DNA of 36,098 nucleotides from Paramacrobiotus richtersi. Its lineage: Eukaryota > Tardigrada > Eutardigrada > Parachela > Macrobiotidae. Below are positions 22,901 to 33,310 of the stretch, piece by piece (positions within the stretch are counted from its first letter, which is position 1; every line of letters begins with the position of its first letter). Location: contig JAQGAU010000174.1 of assembly GCA_034698045.1 (NCBI GenBank), positions 1-36,098 on the forward strand, in the 5' to 3' direction. Position numbers and translations under genes: made by a program. The notes below the pieces were generated by a model that was given only the letters and a program-made list of their open reading frames with translations, did no database searches and was not told where the DNA came from.

Positions 22901-24114
22901 GCCAGATTCTGTTCGGTTGGATCCGTCGCGGTGCGAACATACTTGAGCCAGTTGCAAAAATAATCATTCTCCAACTGGAAATCTTCGAGTCCCGGGGAAA
23001 GGGTTGGGCAGGGATCTGACGGGCTTAGGGGCTGCTTGTAGAGGGGAGCCGTGAGCGGCCCGAACACGGTGTGAAGAGGAATAAAGACACTTGTGTGGAC
23101 GGCTTTACCTGTTGAAAATTTAAACTGAAATTAGTGATGAAACTTTTCCTAAATCGAACTGAATAAAAGAATTTAGTTACTTTCAAAACGTAATTTTAAT
23201 TCTTGAAAGGAATGTGAAAAGCAACCAAGTTCACAAAGTGCAATCGTAATGAACTCTGGAATAAATAATGTACTTCCTGCTTATTTCTGCTTTTGATCTG
23301 GATATTTATATTTGATATTTTTATATATTTTTGGTAGTGCTTTTAATTTACTTTTTATCTGTATATTTTAATTGTATTTCTTACTGGTTAAGTTTAGTTT
23401 ATTTATAACCGTTACAAAAAATATCCATGCCATGAAGGTCTGCATAGATAAAAAAGTGACAGTGTAAAAACAGAAATTAAAGTAATTTACCCAAACGATC
23501 AAGAAAAAAGTGAGCAAACAAAGAATCCAACAGAGAAACAGCTGAAAAATACCGTCTAAAATTATCAGTGAAAACAATTTTGAAAAATTGGAATAAGTAT
23601 CTTTATTATCCTATTCGAAATTTCGAACCCGGAAGGTTTATCTGCGAAAGATATATTCAGGACGACGGACTGAGAGGAAATGAATGATTGTAATAACTTT
23701 CAAGAAATACCAAAAACAAAACAAGGGAAAATGTTGAAACGAAAAAGCTTCACGAAAATTCACGAACACAACCACACATGCCACATGGATGTTAATCCAT
23801 ACCCGAAGCTTCATCTGTTGGTTCGAAATAAAGAACTTCCGGCAAGCTAGCGATGGCCAAAGGTGTAACAACCCGATCTGAGATGGTTCTCGCATGCGTC
23901 CAACAAGGCTCTCCGATAAAATGTTGTTTACAGAGTTTGCAGTCTGCAAAACACCCCAGATTGTACCTATCAGTTTACTGTCAGCTGTTCCGCTTCTAGA
24001 GTGTCCAGACCGTTCACACCTATCGCACTTACATATAGGGAGGTTTTCCAGCGAAACAAAAGATTCTGCATGGTCGTACGGAAGAGAACCAGATGGCAGA
24101 TTAACGTCGTCCAT
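19925..24114 (-). CDS. P5: PR/SET-C2H2 zinc-finger protein, subfamily II, without THAP domain
   Basis: Minus-strand exons: 24114-24033, 23943-23803, 23108-21052 and 20458-19925; 938 codons (937 residues), in frame at every junction. The start chosen is the ATG of MDDVNLPSGSLP, whose following residues (ESFVSLENLPIY) align with the end of the THAP exon of P6/7. The frame stays open about 23 codons further upstream, as a Cys-rich stretch with no THAP motif. Domains: zinc knuckle (CKLCKQHF...CWTH), PR/SET (NWLKYVRTA, EQNLAV, HEELKVYLP), a long acidic then basic linker of about 350 residues, six fingers in exon 3 (the last H-x3-C) and five in exon 4. The KKKRGKG tract is basic but is not an AT-hook. 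An upstream first exon missed here would change the N-terminus. Confidence 0.85.
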
Positions 24115-24996
24115 TCTGCAGGTTCGCTGGCACACGTTGCATCGGCAAGCACAGGTTTCGACAGTGTGTCACAAATGGAATTTTTCGGTCGTTTCTTCAG
24201 CAAGAAGGATGTTCTTGATGAAGGTGAAATTAAATTCCTGCAAACTGTGCTGCAATTAGATACTCGCGTTAGAAAGAACATGCAGAAAAATACGAAGAAA
24301 TTCTGACAAGAAAAGCTTTGAATAATATAACTAATATTGTGACAATTTTTTTACAACAGCTGAAAGCACGAAAACTTCTTCTTATGGTTAGTGGATTTCC
24401 AGCCACCTGATGATAGATGTTGCGTGAAAATTCCCGCAGTGACGTAGCAGCAAGCTCACAACCAGCCACTCTATGGGAGGCGGCCGTATCATTATTTTCT
24501 TAGTCGTGTTGTAATATAATTATTTTGAATTTACGTATAATTATTGTTGAATTGTTCACCTGGTTCTATAGCCTGTTGCCAATAATAATGCTAACTGATG
24601 CTAACAATTTATAATCATAGCCATAAAAATGCATTCTTGGCGGTTTGAGCTGACATACTTATTAGTGGACGAAACGGCTTACAATGTATATACGTACAAG
24701 TAACTGTAAAAGCATACAGAGCTATATAATCCACTCCCGAATTACACAAACGCACAAATAACAAAAACAATGGTCTCATACAACCAAAAATAAAACGACA
24801 GAGAAGGGTATTTTAACATAGAGTAAGTAGTAAAAACCTCAAGGAAACCAAGTTTTAGGCTGAAGAGATCAGACTATTGAGATAAATCGAAGTTGCCGGC
24901 AAACAGAAATCTTTATCAAACTGTTACTACGGATGACACCACCGGAAAGTGTTGATTTTCTTCGCTAGCAGTTGGCCTGTTCCGGTGCCGGGACGC
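24115..24996. other. Intergenic, P5 5' flank
   Basis: Holds the Cys-rich in-frame extension just upstream of the P5 ATG (24115-24180), then AT-rich DNA. I searched both strands for a THAP-like exon (C-x2-4-C, FP, W, C-x2-H, AVPT) and found none. Confidence 0.5.
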
Positions 24997-26330
24997 CTAA
25001 ATCCCCGTACGACGTGGCTCCTCATCTTCCAAGTCCAACTTGGCAATAATTCGCCTAAGGATCCGCTTTTTCTGGCTGGGATGGAGATTTTCCAACATGG
25101 TCATGGTAAACTGCGCTGTGGACCATAAAGATGAATAATACTACAGAATCACTGCTCAGTATTTTGTCTACATAATATTTTGCTTAAGAATTAAAAATTA
25201 AATCTGCAAAAAACCCATAATAACCCGCAACAATTAGCGACTTTGTATGGACAAAACTCATATGCATTCATTGCATTGGATATATGCATTATGTGTGTAT
25301 GTATTAAAACCCGGTTTATGGAAAATAAGATCAATAAGTTAAAGTACATTGTTCGAATTTCGGTTTCGAAAGCATTACTGCCCTCCAAACACCACCACCA
25401 CATGTATACATACTACATACGTATGTATGTATACGTGTGTATTCATTATGCTATCAGGGTGCATGTGCTTAAAGTGAGTCTTTCGTTAATACTTTCTATG
25501 TTACGCGACATACCACTCAATGCATATTTCTTACTTTGAATGAAATTTTCGGGTGCATAACATTAACCGTTTAACAGCACACGACAATATCACAGAAACG
25601 GGGAAAAACAGAATGGCCCATCGTACTTTGCCCGAGCTGCCTTTTCGAGTGGCTTCTTAGGACGTACGGCCGAAGGCTACGGAAATTCAGACCAGGAAGT
25701 TGCGTAATTTAAAATACTAGTATGTACCTACTTTCCTTGATCATTGCAGCGCTCGCGTCAGCTGTGACAGGACCGTTATCGGGTCGGATTTTGGGAAGAT
25801 GATCCGAGACCGCCGGTCGCGTGGGTGAAAGCCACTTTCCGCCCTGTATGTGACCTTTGACAGTGGAATAATTTCCCTGTATACCAAATCGTTGTATTGC
25901 TTTGGTACGAGTACGTTACATATGAGTAATATATAATTGTAAATATTAAAATTATTAAAAATGAAATAAAATTAATATAATTAAAAATTAAAAAATTAAT
26001 AAATTAATATAATAAAACTAAAATGAATATATGATTACTTGTTAATTAAAATTTGGGAAGAAGTCGCACTGAGCTAATGTTTACCCTTCTCTTCCTTAGG
26101 CACCAAGAGTAAAGCTTGTAACAAGCCCAGAGGCATAACCACGGAAGAACACATACACATATAAAAGCGAGGATAATATGAAGGCATCCAAGAAAAGGGT
26201 TAGCATTCAGATACGTTTCCCATTCTGTAAGGCTGCTGTTTGCAACACAAGAACAGTTACGTGCACTGTCTTCCATTATCCGCTTTCGCTCGTCGTTCGC
26301 TCTTTTCGCGGCAACAGCAATGGCTGCCAT
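24997..26330 (-). CDS. Uncharacterised small single-pass membrane protein
   Basis: Two minus-strand exons, 26330-26085 and 25110-24997, join in phase 0 (donor GTAAAC, acceptor GCGCAG) to give 119 residues. Residues 1-30 are basic with a helical look (AAKRANDERKRIMEDSA). Then come NCSC and NSS, the latter a possible glycosylation site. Residues about 46-78 form one hydrophobic Cys/Trp-rich segment (LHIILAFICVCVLPWLCLWA), followed by Arg/Lys (LRKRR). Exon 2 adds a compact charged tail (HPSQKKRILRRIIAKLDLED) that looks conserved. I do not recognise the family. The intron (25111-26084) is longer than usual here and has an AT-rich tract. Without splicing, exon 1 would end 12 codons after the donor. 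The join is inferred from frame and splice signals only. Confidence 0.55.
25920..26040. repeat. AT-rich low-complexity tract
   Basis: About 120 bp made almost only of A and T (AATTAAAAATTAAAAAATTAAT-like words), inside the intron proposed for the membrane-protein gene. Confidence 0.8.
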
Positions 26331-27739
26331 TCGGGTTTTTTAGATTCAAACAGAACTAAAACTGGCTACGGGTTAAATGTTGCTTTCGTAATTTGACGTC
26401 ATTAATTTTCGACGCCGTGATGATAGAACGACAACGAAATCCCGATCATCGCACCGATTCTGACTTCCAACACATCTAACAACTCACAGTACCGACTGAA
26501 CTGCGATTTTAGTCAAATACCCATTCAAGAACAAAAACAACGCGATAATAATAATGGCGAATACTACACATCGTCCAACACAGGAAGTCGTCCAAAAAAA
26601 AAACTTTCAAAGATGCATGTCGCAGTGTATTCGGAGTAAGCAAATCACCCTTTCTGATATCTTCGGTAGCATTAAATAGACAACCCGTAGTTGCGAGTCT
26701 TGCGACATCACCATTTATCCCATGTGGCTTGGCTTGTCTTCTCACTGATCCAGGACGCATATGGCACCGGCGCATGCTGCCTGCCGCTGATGACGTACAG
26801 CCTGCGTCACTGTGTGTTTGACTCATAGTGTGAGCACTCTCGTTGCTCTTGTACTGGACGCTTTCGGTCCTGTTTATCACGCCAAATGGTAATCATCGAC
26901 GGTCAATCTTGAATTATGATTCCGATTGTTACGATAATCAGTTTAGCACAGGATGGGTTGTATTTTGCCACAACGACTCAACGAGAAGTTTTCAATGATA
27001 GTTAAGCAGTAAATGTTCAGGTCAGTCGTCCAGCAGATTCTAACAAGACAAGACTGTACGTGCTGAACCGGTATTTCTCAATCCGTAATTCCGTATTCAC
27101 TGGAAGGACTTTCTTCAAACCACCAAAGGTCAATAATATGGTTAGTTTGATGAATATTTTCAACTTACCACACTGCTAGTTAATTTAAATAGTTTTAATT
27201 TATTTGTAAATTATGATAGCGCTGTAGCGGGACTGCCTAAACCGGAAAATGGTGAATCGTACCAGTTTTGATCCTCTGGTGTGCTTTTATGAACTGAAAA
27301 TGCATACGGGCACCGGATTAACCGCTTTTTCACCGAAAGAACTGGTAGAATATTTCTGTTATACGAACATATGGCACTCTGCACTATAAACATAAATCTG
27401 TGATTTTTGAATATTTTTTTCTGTCTGCAATCGGAAAAACAGTGACGGAATCATGGAAGAAACCTGAACGACATATCATGCCAAAAAATACAGTATTAAT
27501 AACAGCGGTAGCGGTAGGTATACACTCCGGTAACATAATCGTAACAGAAGCAAACAGTTTGGCGCACTTATGATAGCGTCCGAACAGTCGGGGGTCACGT
27601 TACTTCAACAGTAATAACTAAGAAGCATGTATGCAGCACACAAAATATCAATCAACAAGGAGATTACAATGTCGCAAGCAACGGCAAACCAGTCAGGCAA
27701 CAACAACTGCGAAACTAAAACAGTCTTTATATCGAACCT
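26331..27739. other. Intergenic, membrane-protein gene 5' flank and P6/7 3' flank
   Basis: Apart from the doubtful open frame at 26509-26826 I see no gene. There is no repeat of the array spacers here, which suggests the membrane-protein gene and its flank separate P5 from P6/7 as unrelated DNA. Confidence 0.5.
26509..26826 (-). CDS. Possible small ORF, unknown
   Basis: An open frame of about 106 codons from an ATG at 26826 on the minus strand, starting MSQTHSDAGCTSSAAG. The first 75 codons have mixed, protein-like composition (RRQAKPHGINGDVARLATTG). The rest is Phe/Tyr/Cys-rich and includes a poly-Lys/Phe homopolymer tract, so it may run into an intron or untranslated region. It has no recognisable domain and no paralogue in the window. 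It could be a leading exon of a transcript reading towards the membrane-protein gene, or chance. Confidence 0.22.
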   Translation of the reverse strand: MSQTHSDAGCTSSAAGSMRRCHMRPGSVRRQAKPHGINGDVARLATTGCLFNATEDIRKGDLLTPNTLRHASLKVFFLDDFLCWTMCSIRHYYYRVVFVLEWVFD

Positions 27740-29499
27740 TTAGTCACCATGCCTATCCTGCATATGCCGGGCAAGCTGTCCATACTTCAAAAACCCGGTC
27801 TGACACTGTTCGCAGCGATGCGGATAATCTTCCAGCGCCAAATGCCGCTTGGCCAACGGTCTGACAACTTCACCTTTTTCTTTCTTCTCCTGTGCTTTCC
27901 GAGCTAAGTATGCCTTGAGGTACGTTCCATGAACGTAGCGCTTGTGCTGTCTCAAACTAACGGATGAATTATACCGATTTCCGCACTGATCGCACAGGAA
28001 TTCCATAGTCTGATTGTGCGTCTGCATGTGGATGTTCAATCGTTTGGCACTGTTGACCACTTTCTGGCAGATTTCGCATACGCGGATTCGAGATAGTTCG
28101 TGACGGTTCATCATATGCCTCATGATGTACTCGAGGGTGGTGGTGAGGAAATCACAGTTTGGGCAGGGAAACTGTCCATTTACGAGGTGAGTATCCAGAT
28201 GCTCATTCAGCAGCCGTTTCGTTTCGAACTGCTTGGCACACATGTAGCACTGGTTCAGTTTCCGTTTCTGTAAAAGAAAACAATTCCACATTTAGTCGTG
28301 TACCCACAGTACACCAGCTATACGCCACATCTTGACTGTACTCGTATCTGCTGACTTCACCGTATCTACACAAAAAATACCGTTGAAATACGTACACATG
28401 ATCGACGATGTTTCGCCAGCGTATACACTGCTGCAAACCGCAAGGGACAATGCGGGCACGGCAACGGAAAATCCAACGATGCCTTCCCGAGGAAATCTGG
28501 ATGTGACCTTTTGTAATGTTTATTTATCAGAATCACGTTGTGAAAGCACACTGGACACTGCACCCTTTCAGTGCTCCGCTTCCCGTGCTCCGTAGCATGT
28601 TGCACCAGATCCTGAGCATCCGTCGCCAAATAAACACACGCCGTACATTGTAGCGACTCAATCTCAACCGGCAACAATGGATAATGCACTATTCGATGCT
28701 GACGCCACAACGTTTCCGTACAGAACCATCGGTGACAATCCTGATTCTCACAGGCATAGGAGTAACAGTGGGCACGGGACCGGTGTTCTGGCTCCATGAA
28801 TGCTTGTTCAGTCATCTCGCCGACGATTTTACCGTGGCTGTTTGTGTGCTTTGCCAGATCCAGTGCATCTGTGCCAGTATAAGCACAGTCGGAATCGATG
28901 CATTTTAAGTCTGACGGGAATTCTATTCCGGCGGATTCGCCTTCATGCTGGTATTCATGGAGATTCAAAATTCGAGTGCTGTAAAACTTCAACCCGCACT
29001 GTAAACAGGGATACCGGTAAAGGAACGGATAATAATCGCTTCTTATGTGTTGAAGAGGAAAAGGTCCAGATTGTGGTTCACGCTGCTTTTTTCGAGATGT
29101 TTTTCTTGGACTGACCACCTTTCCCGGCGACGAAGGTTGAGTTCGCGGGGCGGATTTCGCGATGGCGTAAAATACCCGCTGTCTTTTTCCTGGCAAAGAA
29201 TTTGAGTCAGATGCGGCACTCGGAATATAATCAGCGTCTTCTTCACCAATCATGCCATCAACTGCTTCCATTTCGAACCGGTCGACAGCAGCCAACGTCA
29301 ATTCCACTGGCGATGCATGTATGTTCGCTGATACTCGTGATCCAGCGGCGGATAGTCTCGTTATTCGCTTTGGACTAATCATTTCGGTGATGTCATCCGG
29401 AACATCCATCACCACCGAATTCGCTACTGACTCGATAGCGCTCTCGTCACCATTCCATTCTGTAATCACATCTCGAATGGGTATCATCAGTTTGGGTCT
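27740..29499 (-). CDS. P6/7 downstream part: intact duplicated finger block and last exon
   Basis: Two minus-strand exons: 29499-28396 (368 codons, phase 0 at both ends) and 28267-27740. The first opens after a good polypyrimidine tract (TTTTTTTTTCACAG) at RPKLMIPIRD, inside what is linker in the sister copy. It then carries the linker (acidic, then KTSRKKQR) and six fingers, all with ligands present, ending RRSC at a GTACGT donor. The second holds five C2H2 fingers and a basic insert. This part has no knuckle, PR or THAP domain of its own and no sign of a promoter. The most economical reading is that these are exons of the gene starting at 32704, reached by splicing from 29609 or from a donor further upstream. 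The alternative is a 5'-truncated paralogue. Confidence 0.75.
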
Positions 29500-30700
29500 C
29501 TGTGAAAAAAAAAATCGTATACGATACTGACAATAAAACAGATATCATTTCACATTCTGTTAAATCAAAGGTCATTTGTTGGCTAGTCTACATAAAGCAA
29601 ATACGTACACACGATCTTCGATGTTTCGACAGCGTATACGCTGATGTAAACCGCAACGGACAATTTGGGCACGGCGTGAGGAAATCCAACGATGCCTTCC
29701 TGAGGAAATCTGGATGTGACCTTTTATAATGTTTATTAATGTTTATTTATCAGAAAGACGTCGTGAAAGCACACCGGACACTGCACCCTTTCAGTGCTCT
29801 GCTTTCCGTGCTCCGTAACATGCTGCACCAAATCCCGAGCATCCGTCGCCAAGTAATCACACGCTGTACATTGTAACGACTCGATCTCAATCGGCAACAA
29901 TGGATGATGCACCATTCGATGCTGACGCCACAGCGTTTCCGTACAGAACCATCGGTGACAATACTGATGCTCACAGGCATAGGACTCTGATAGGAGTAAC
30001 AGTGGGCATGAGGACGGTGTTCCGGCTCGGCCAGTTCTTGTTCAGTCATCTCCCCGACGAGTTTACCGTGGCTGCTTGTGTGCTTCGCCAGATCCATTGC
30101 ATCTGTGCCAGTATAAGCACAGTCGGAATCGATGCATTTGAAGTCACATGGGAATTCTCTGCCCGAGAACTGACCTTCGTGTTCGTATTTCTGGATTTCC
30201 AAAATCCGAGTACTGTAAAATTTCAGCCCACATACTGAACACGGATACCGGTAAAGGAACGGAAAGTAATCGCTTCGTAGCGGAAAAGGTCCAGTTCCCC
30301 GTTGCTGTTTTCGGGATGTTTTTCTGCGACTGACCACCTTTCCCGTCAATGAAGGTTCGGTTCGCGGAGCGGACTTCTCCTTGGTGTTAACTGCGCTTTT
30401 TTCCACTGCTGGCAGAGAATCCGACTCAGATGCATCACTCGGAATATAATCTGCGTCTTCTTCGTCAATAATTATATCAAATGCTTCCATTTCACACTGG
30501 TCAACGGCATCCGATGGCGATTCTACTGGCGATGCAGTCATGTTCGCTCGCAGTCGTGAATTGGCGGCGGATAGTCTCGTAATTCGCTTTTGACTAATCA
30601 TTTCGTTGAGGTCATCCGGAACATCCATGACCACATTCTTTGCAGCTGACTCGTCGTCATTCCCTTCTGTATTCACATCCCGAATGGGCATCCTTGAGCG
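28396..30700 (-). repeat. Partial tandem duplication of the large exon in P6/7
   Basis: Two copies of about 1.1 kb lie head to tail, 30700-29609 and about 29490-28396. Each runs from MPIRDV/IPIRDV in the linker to the RRSC codons and the GTACGT donor. The intervening 29500-29608 is the remnant intron and serves as a plausible short intron between the copies. The junction at 29499 has acquired an acceptor in phase 0, matching the phase-0 end of the upstream copy. Confidence 0.8.
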
Positions 30701-32704
30701 AAACGGTGTCGATCTTCTTTTACGTACCGATGATGACCTAGAGCTGGAAACAGCCTGTTTCACGGAGCTGAGGACAGAAGATGCCGATCCAGCCTGTAAA
30801 TTTGCCGTACGACACCTTCCGATACTCGCGGAAGTTACGGATGCCGATCTAGTAATTGATGCTTCCCCAAACGAGGTACAAACTGGGCGCATGGCAGTCG
30901 AGCGCCGTAGCCGCTTTTGGGCACTTTCAACACCACTAGATGGATATCTTTCCGATATTGCAGTTCTTTCGACCCCACTTGAATTAATGTTAAATTCCCC
31001 AGTTTCGGCGGAGTGAAGAGTGTCGTCTGGAGGGAGAGCATGGTAACGTATAACACAGGATGACGGGGTCGCAGTTTCAGTTTCCAGTTCCGCTTGCTCT
31101 GCATGGAGGGCATCCGTACTGGTTTCATCTTCGACTTCCAAAAACGCCCCCGTGCTTTCAGCGGTTTCCTCTTCGCCATTGACCAACATATGATCAATTT
31201 CTTCACCGTCATCCTCGCCAGTCGGCTCCGCAGCTTCGTTCCGAAAGCCACGAGACTCGATCCGATTATTTCTTTGAAGAAAATTCATGTTTTTCTCTGT
31301 TTCGGCCAATAAAGGATGATAAACTTTTAGCTCTTCGTGCGGCTGGATGGGTCGGGTGGTAACAAACATGACATCAATTCCACGGAAGCAGATGGTGATA
31401 TTCTGCTCGGTCGGATCCGCAGCGGTGCGAATATACTTGAACCAATTGCAAAAATGATCATTCTCGAACTGAAAATCCTCGAGTCGTGTGGAAGGATCCT
31501 GGCCTGAGGGAGACCGGTTGTAGTGTGGAGCAATCAGTGGTCCGAAGACGGTATGAAGAGGAATAAAGACACTTGTGTGGACGGATTTACCTGTTGAAGA
31601 GACACTATAAGCGCAACTCTAAATATATTAATTATCAAGAAAATGATACAGTTATGGGCACTGGATTTTCATTAAATAAAATCCACAGATTCATTCGATC
31701 AGAATCACAAAGAGATTCCTGAGTCAAAATTCATTCTCTGAAGGGAAATGCAATTCTTGCAAAAAAGGACAGCTAACCTCAATAATTTGCTGAAAGATTC
31801 AGAAAACACTGACACAAGAACACTGTATACTAACTTTTTTGATTAGGACATACAAACTTGAAAAAATAACAATAAATAAACCACTCAGCTCAACAAGTGG
31901 AAAAATATATCAGACGAACTTTAACACATTCGGAGCGAAAAATTCAGCGAAAATTCAGAAACACTGTTTACTGCAACAGTGCGATAATATACTACATACT
32001 GAATGTCACTACCTAAAACTTCGTCTGTTGGTTCGAAATATAGAACTTCAGGTAAGCTAGCGATAGCCAGAGGTGTAGAAACCCGATCAGCGACAGTCCT
32101 CGCATGCGTCCAGCATGGACCTCCAGTAAAATCTTGCTTACATAACTTGCAGTCTGAAAAGCAAGCCAGATTACTATCAGCTTTTTCCACCAATACTTTC
32201 AACTGAAACTCTATCGTACTTACATACAGGCACATTTCCGAGCGATACAAATGAATCAGCAATGTCCTCCGGAAGAGAAGTAGACGGGAGATTCATGTTA
32301 TCCGTTTCGACGCTTTCGTGGGTTTTGCGAGGTTTCTGCTCTCCTGCCGATGTTCCAACCAGACTTTTCTTGGTTCTATCCGCAGCAGAAGCCTTCTGCA
32401 AAGTGGCTCGTGCTAGCAGTTCTGCAGGTCGGTTCACCGTCGGCACAGCATCCCGGCGGAGACGGCGATGAGTAGTCCGTCCCATCGATTCCGACTGATA
32501 TGATTTGAAAAACATCTCCGGCGCAAAATGCATCGAGCATACCGTGGCATACGCTCCTGGCTCATGAGGGCGCTGGCAAAAATCCACCCACTTCTGATAA
32601 CGTTCGGGTTCAGCCGATTGACAGGGAAATTTGTGCAAAGAAGCTGATCCATCGCCAGCACCCCGTCCCCGTGTAACACAATTCAAAACGAAGCAGTCAG
32701 GCAT
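29609..32704 (-). CDS. P6/7 upstream part: THAP - zinc knuckle - PR/SET - C2H2, finger block broken
   Basis: Minus-strand exons: 32704-32224, 32153-32013 and 31590-29609. Exon 1 encodes a THAP domain (residues 1-92): MPDCFVLNC gives C-x4-C, then KFPC, the invariant Trp (QKW), CSMHF (C-x2-H) and a terminal DAVPT. Exon 2 is the zinc knuckle (Cys162, Cys165, Cys174, His177). Exon 3 has PR/SET (about 209-300: NWFKYIRTA, EQNITI, HEELKVY), linker and fingers. Finger 1 has Gln for its first His (ILEIQKYEH). An 11-bp insertion at about 29981-29991 breaks finger 3, and the shifted frame stops at 29750, giving an 820-residue product. A 10-bp duplication at 29727-29746 adds a further stop in the original frame. 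Both would have to be spliced out for a full protein. THAP domains bind DNA; P-element transposases have them, but no transposase domain is present here. Confidence 0.85.
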
Positions 32705-33310
32705 TTGCAATTTTCAACTGCAAACATTGACTACACTTGCACTGCAATCGCGAGTATCTCGCAGTTCAAGTTAGCATTTCATTCTGGATATACAGATGGT
32801 CGGGCGCATCAAACTCGTTTACCACGCGCACAAGTTCTACAAGAGATCCACAAATCAAAGTTTCGGGAATTCAACGTTTGCGGAAAACTGACTAGACGAA
32901 CAATTTTCGCCTCGGTCTGTTTAATTTTATGCATAAAATTTTTTGGATTTCAAATGAAAAACATCACGTTCGGCGCCGACGGCAGTTACGTTAAGGCTGT
33001 CTTATGGCCCGCTAGCAGAAGCGGGGGTTACGTGAAGAAAACAAAATCGTCTGTTTTGAATATTATTTGAGTTTTGACTCCGAGAAAAAATGACTTCGTG
33101 ATTTTACGAGAGGTTCTTTGGAGCTTTCGTTACCGTCCTTTTCGTAATACTGTTCTGACAACTGAAATCAGAGCAGATCACTTCTGCCTTTGATCACAGT
33201 ATGCTTCGTGGACGCTTTATCTAGGATTTGATCAGATACCGCGAACGGGCAGATACGAAGTTCTTGTAACAAAAGTTCGGCCTCCTAGCTCTGTACACAT
33301 TTCGGAAAAG
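32705..33310. promoter_or_regulatory. Divergent promoter region, THAP gene and DPH6
   Basis: The 606 bp between the two start codons must contain both promoters. No TATA box or shared array element was identified. Confidence 0.45.

Noticed and set aside
23368-23577. Hydrophobic 69-codon minus-strand frame
   Set aside because: It lies inside P5 intron 2 in AT-rich DNA; Phe/Leu/Ile runs are expected there by composition.
25385-25445. CACCACCACCACATGTATACATAC... tract as a structured element
   Set aside because: It is simple sequence with TATG/CATA repeats; there is no sign of a gene or a mobile element end.
29750-31369. 539-codon frame taken as a complete protein
   Set aside because: Its last 80 residues are the shifted frame after the 11-bp insertion, and its first residues lie inside the PR domain.
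29609-32704. THAP exon as a relic of a P-element-like transposon
   Set aside because: No transposase catalytic domain, terminal repeats or target duplication is visible. The exon is in frame with the PR gene.
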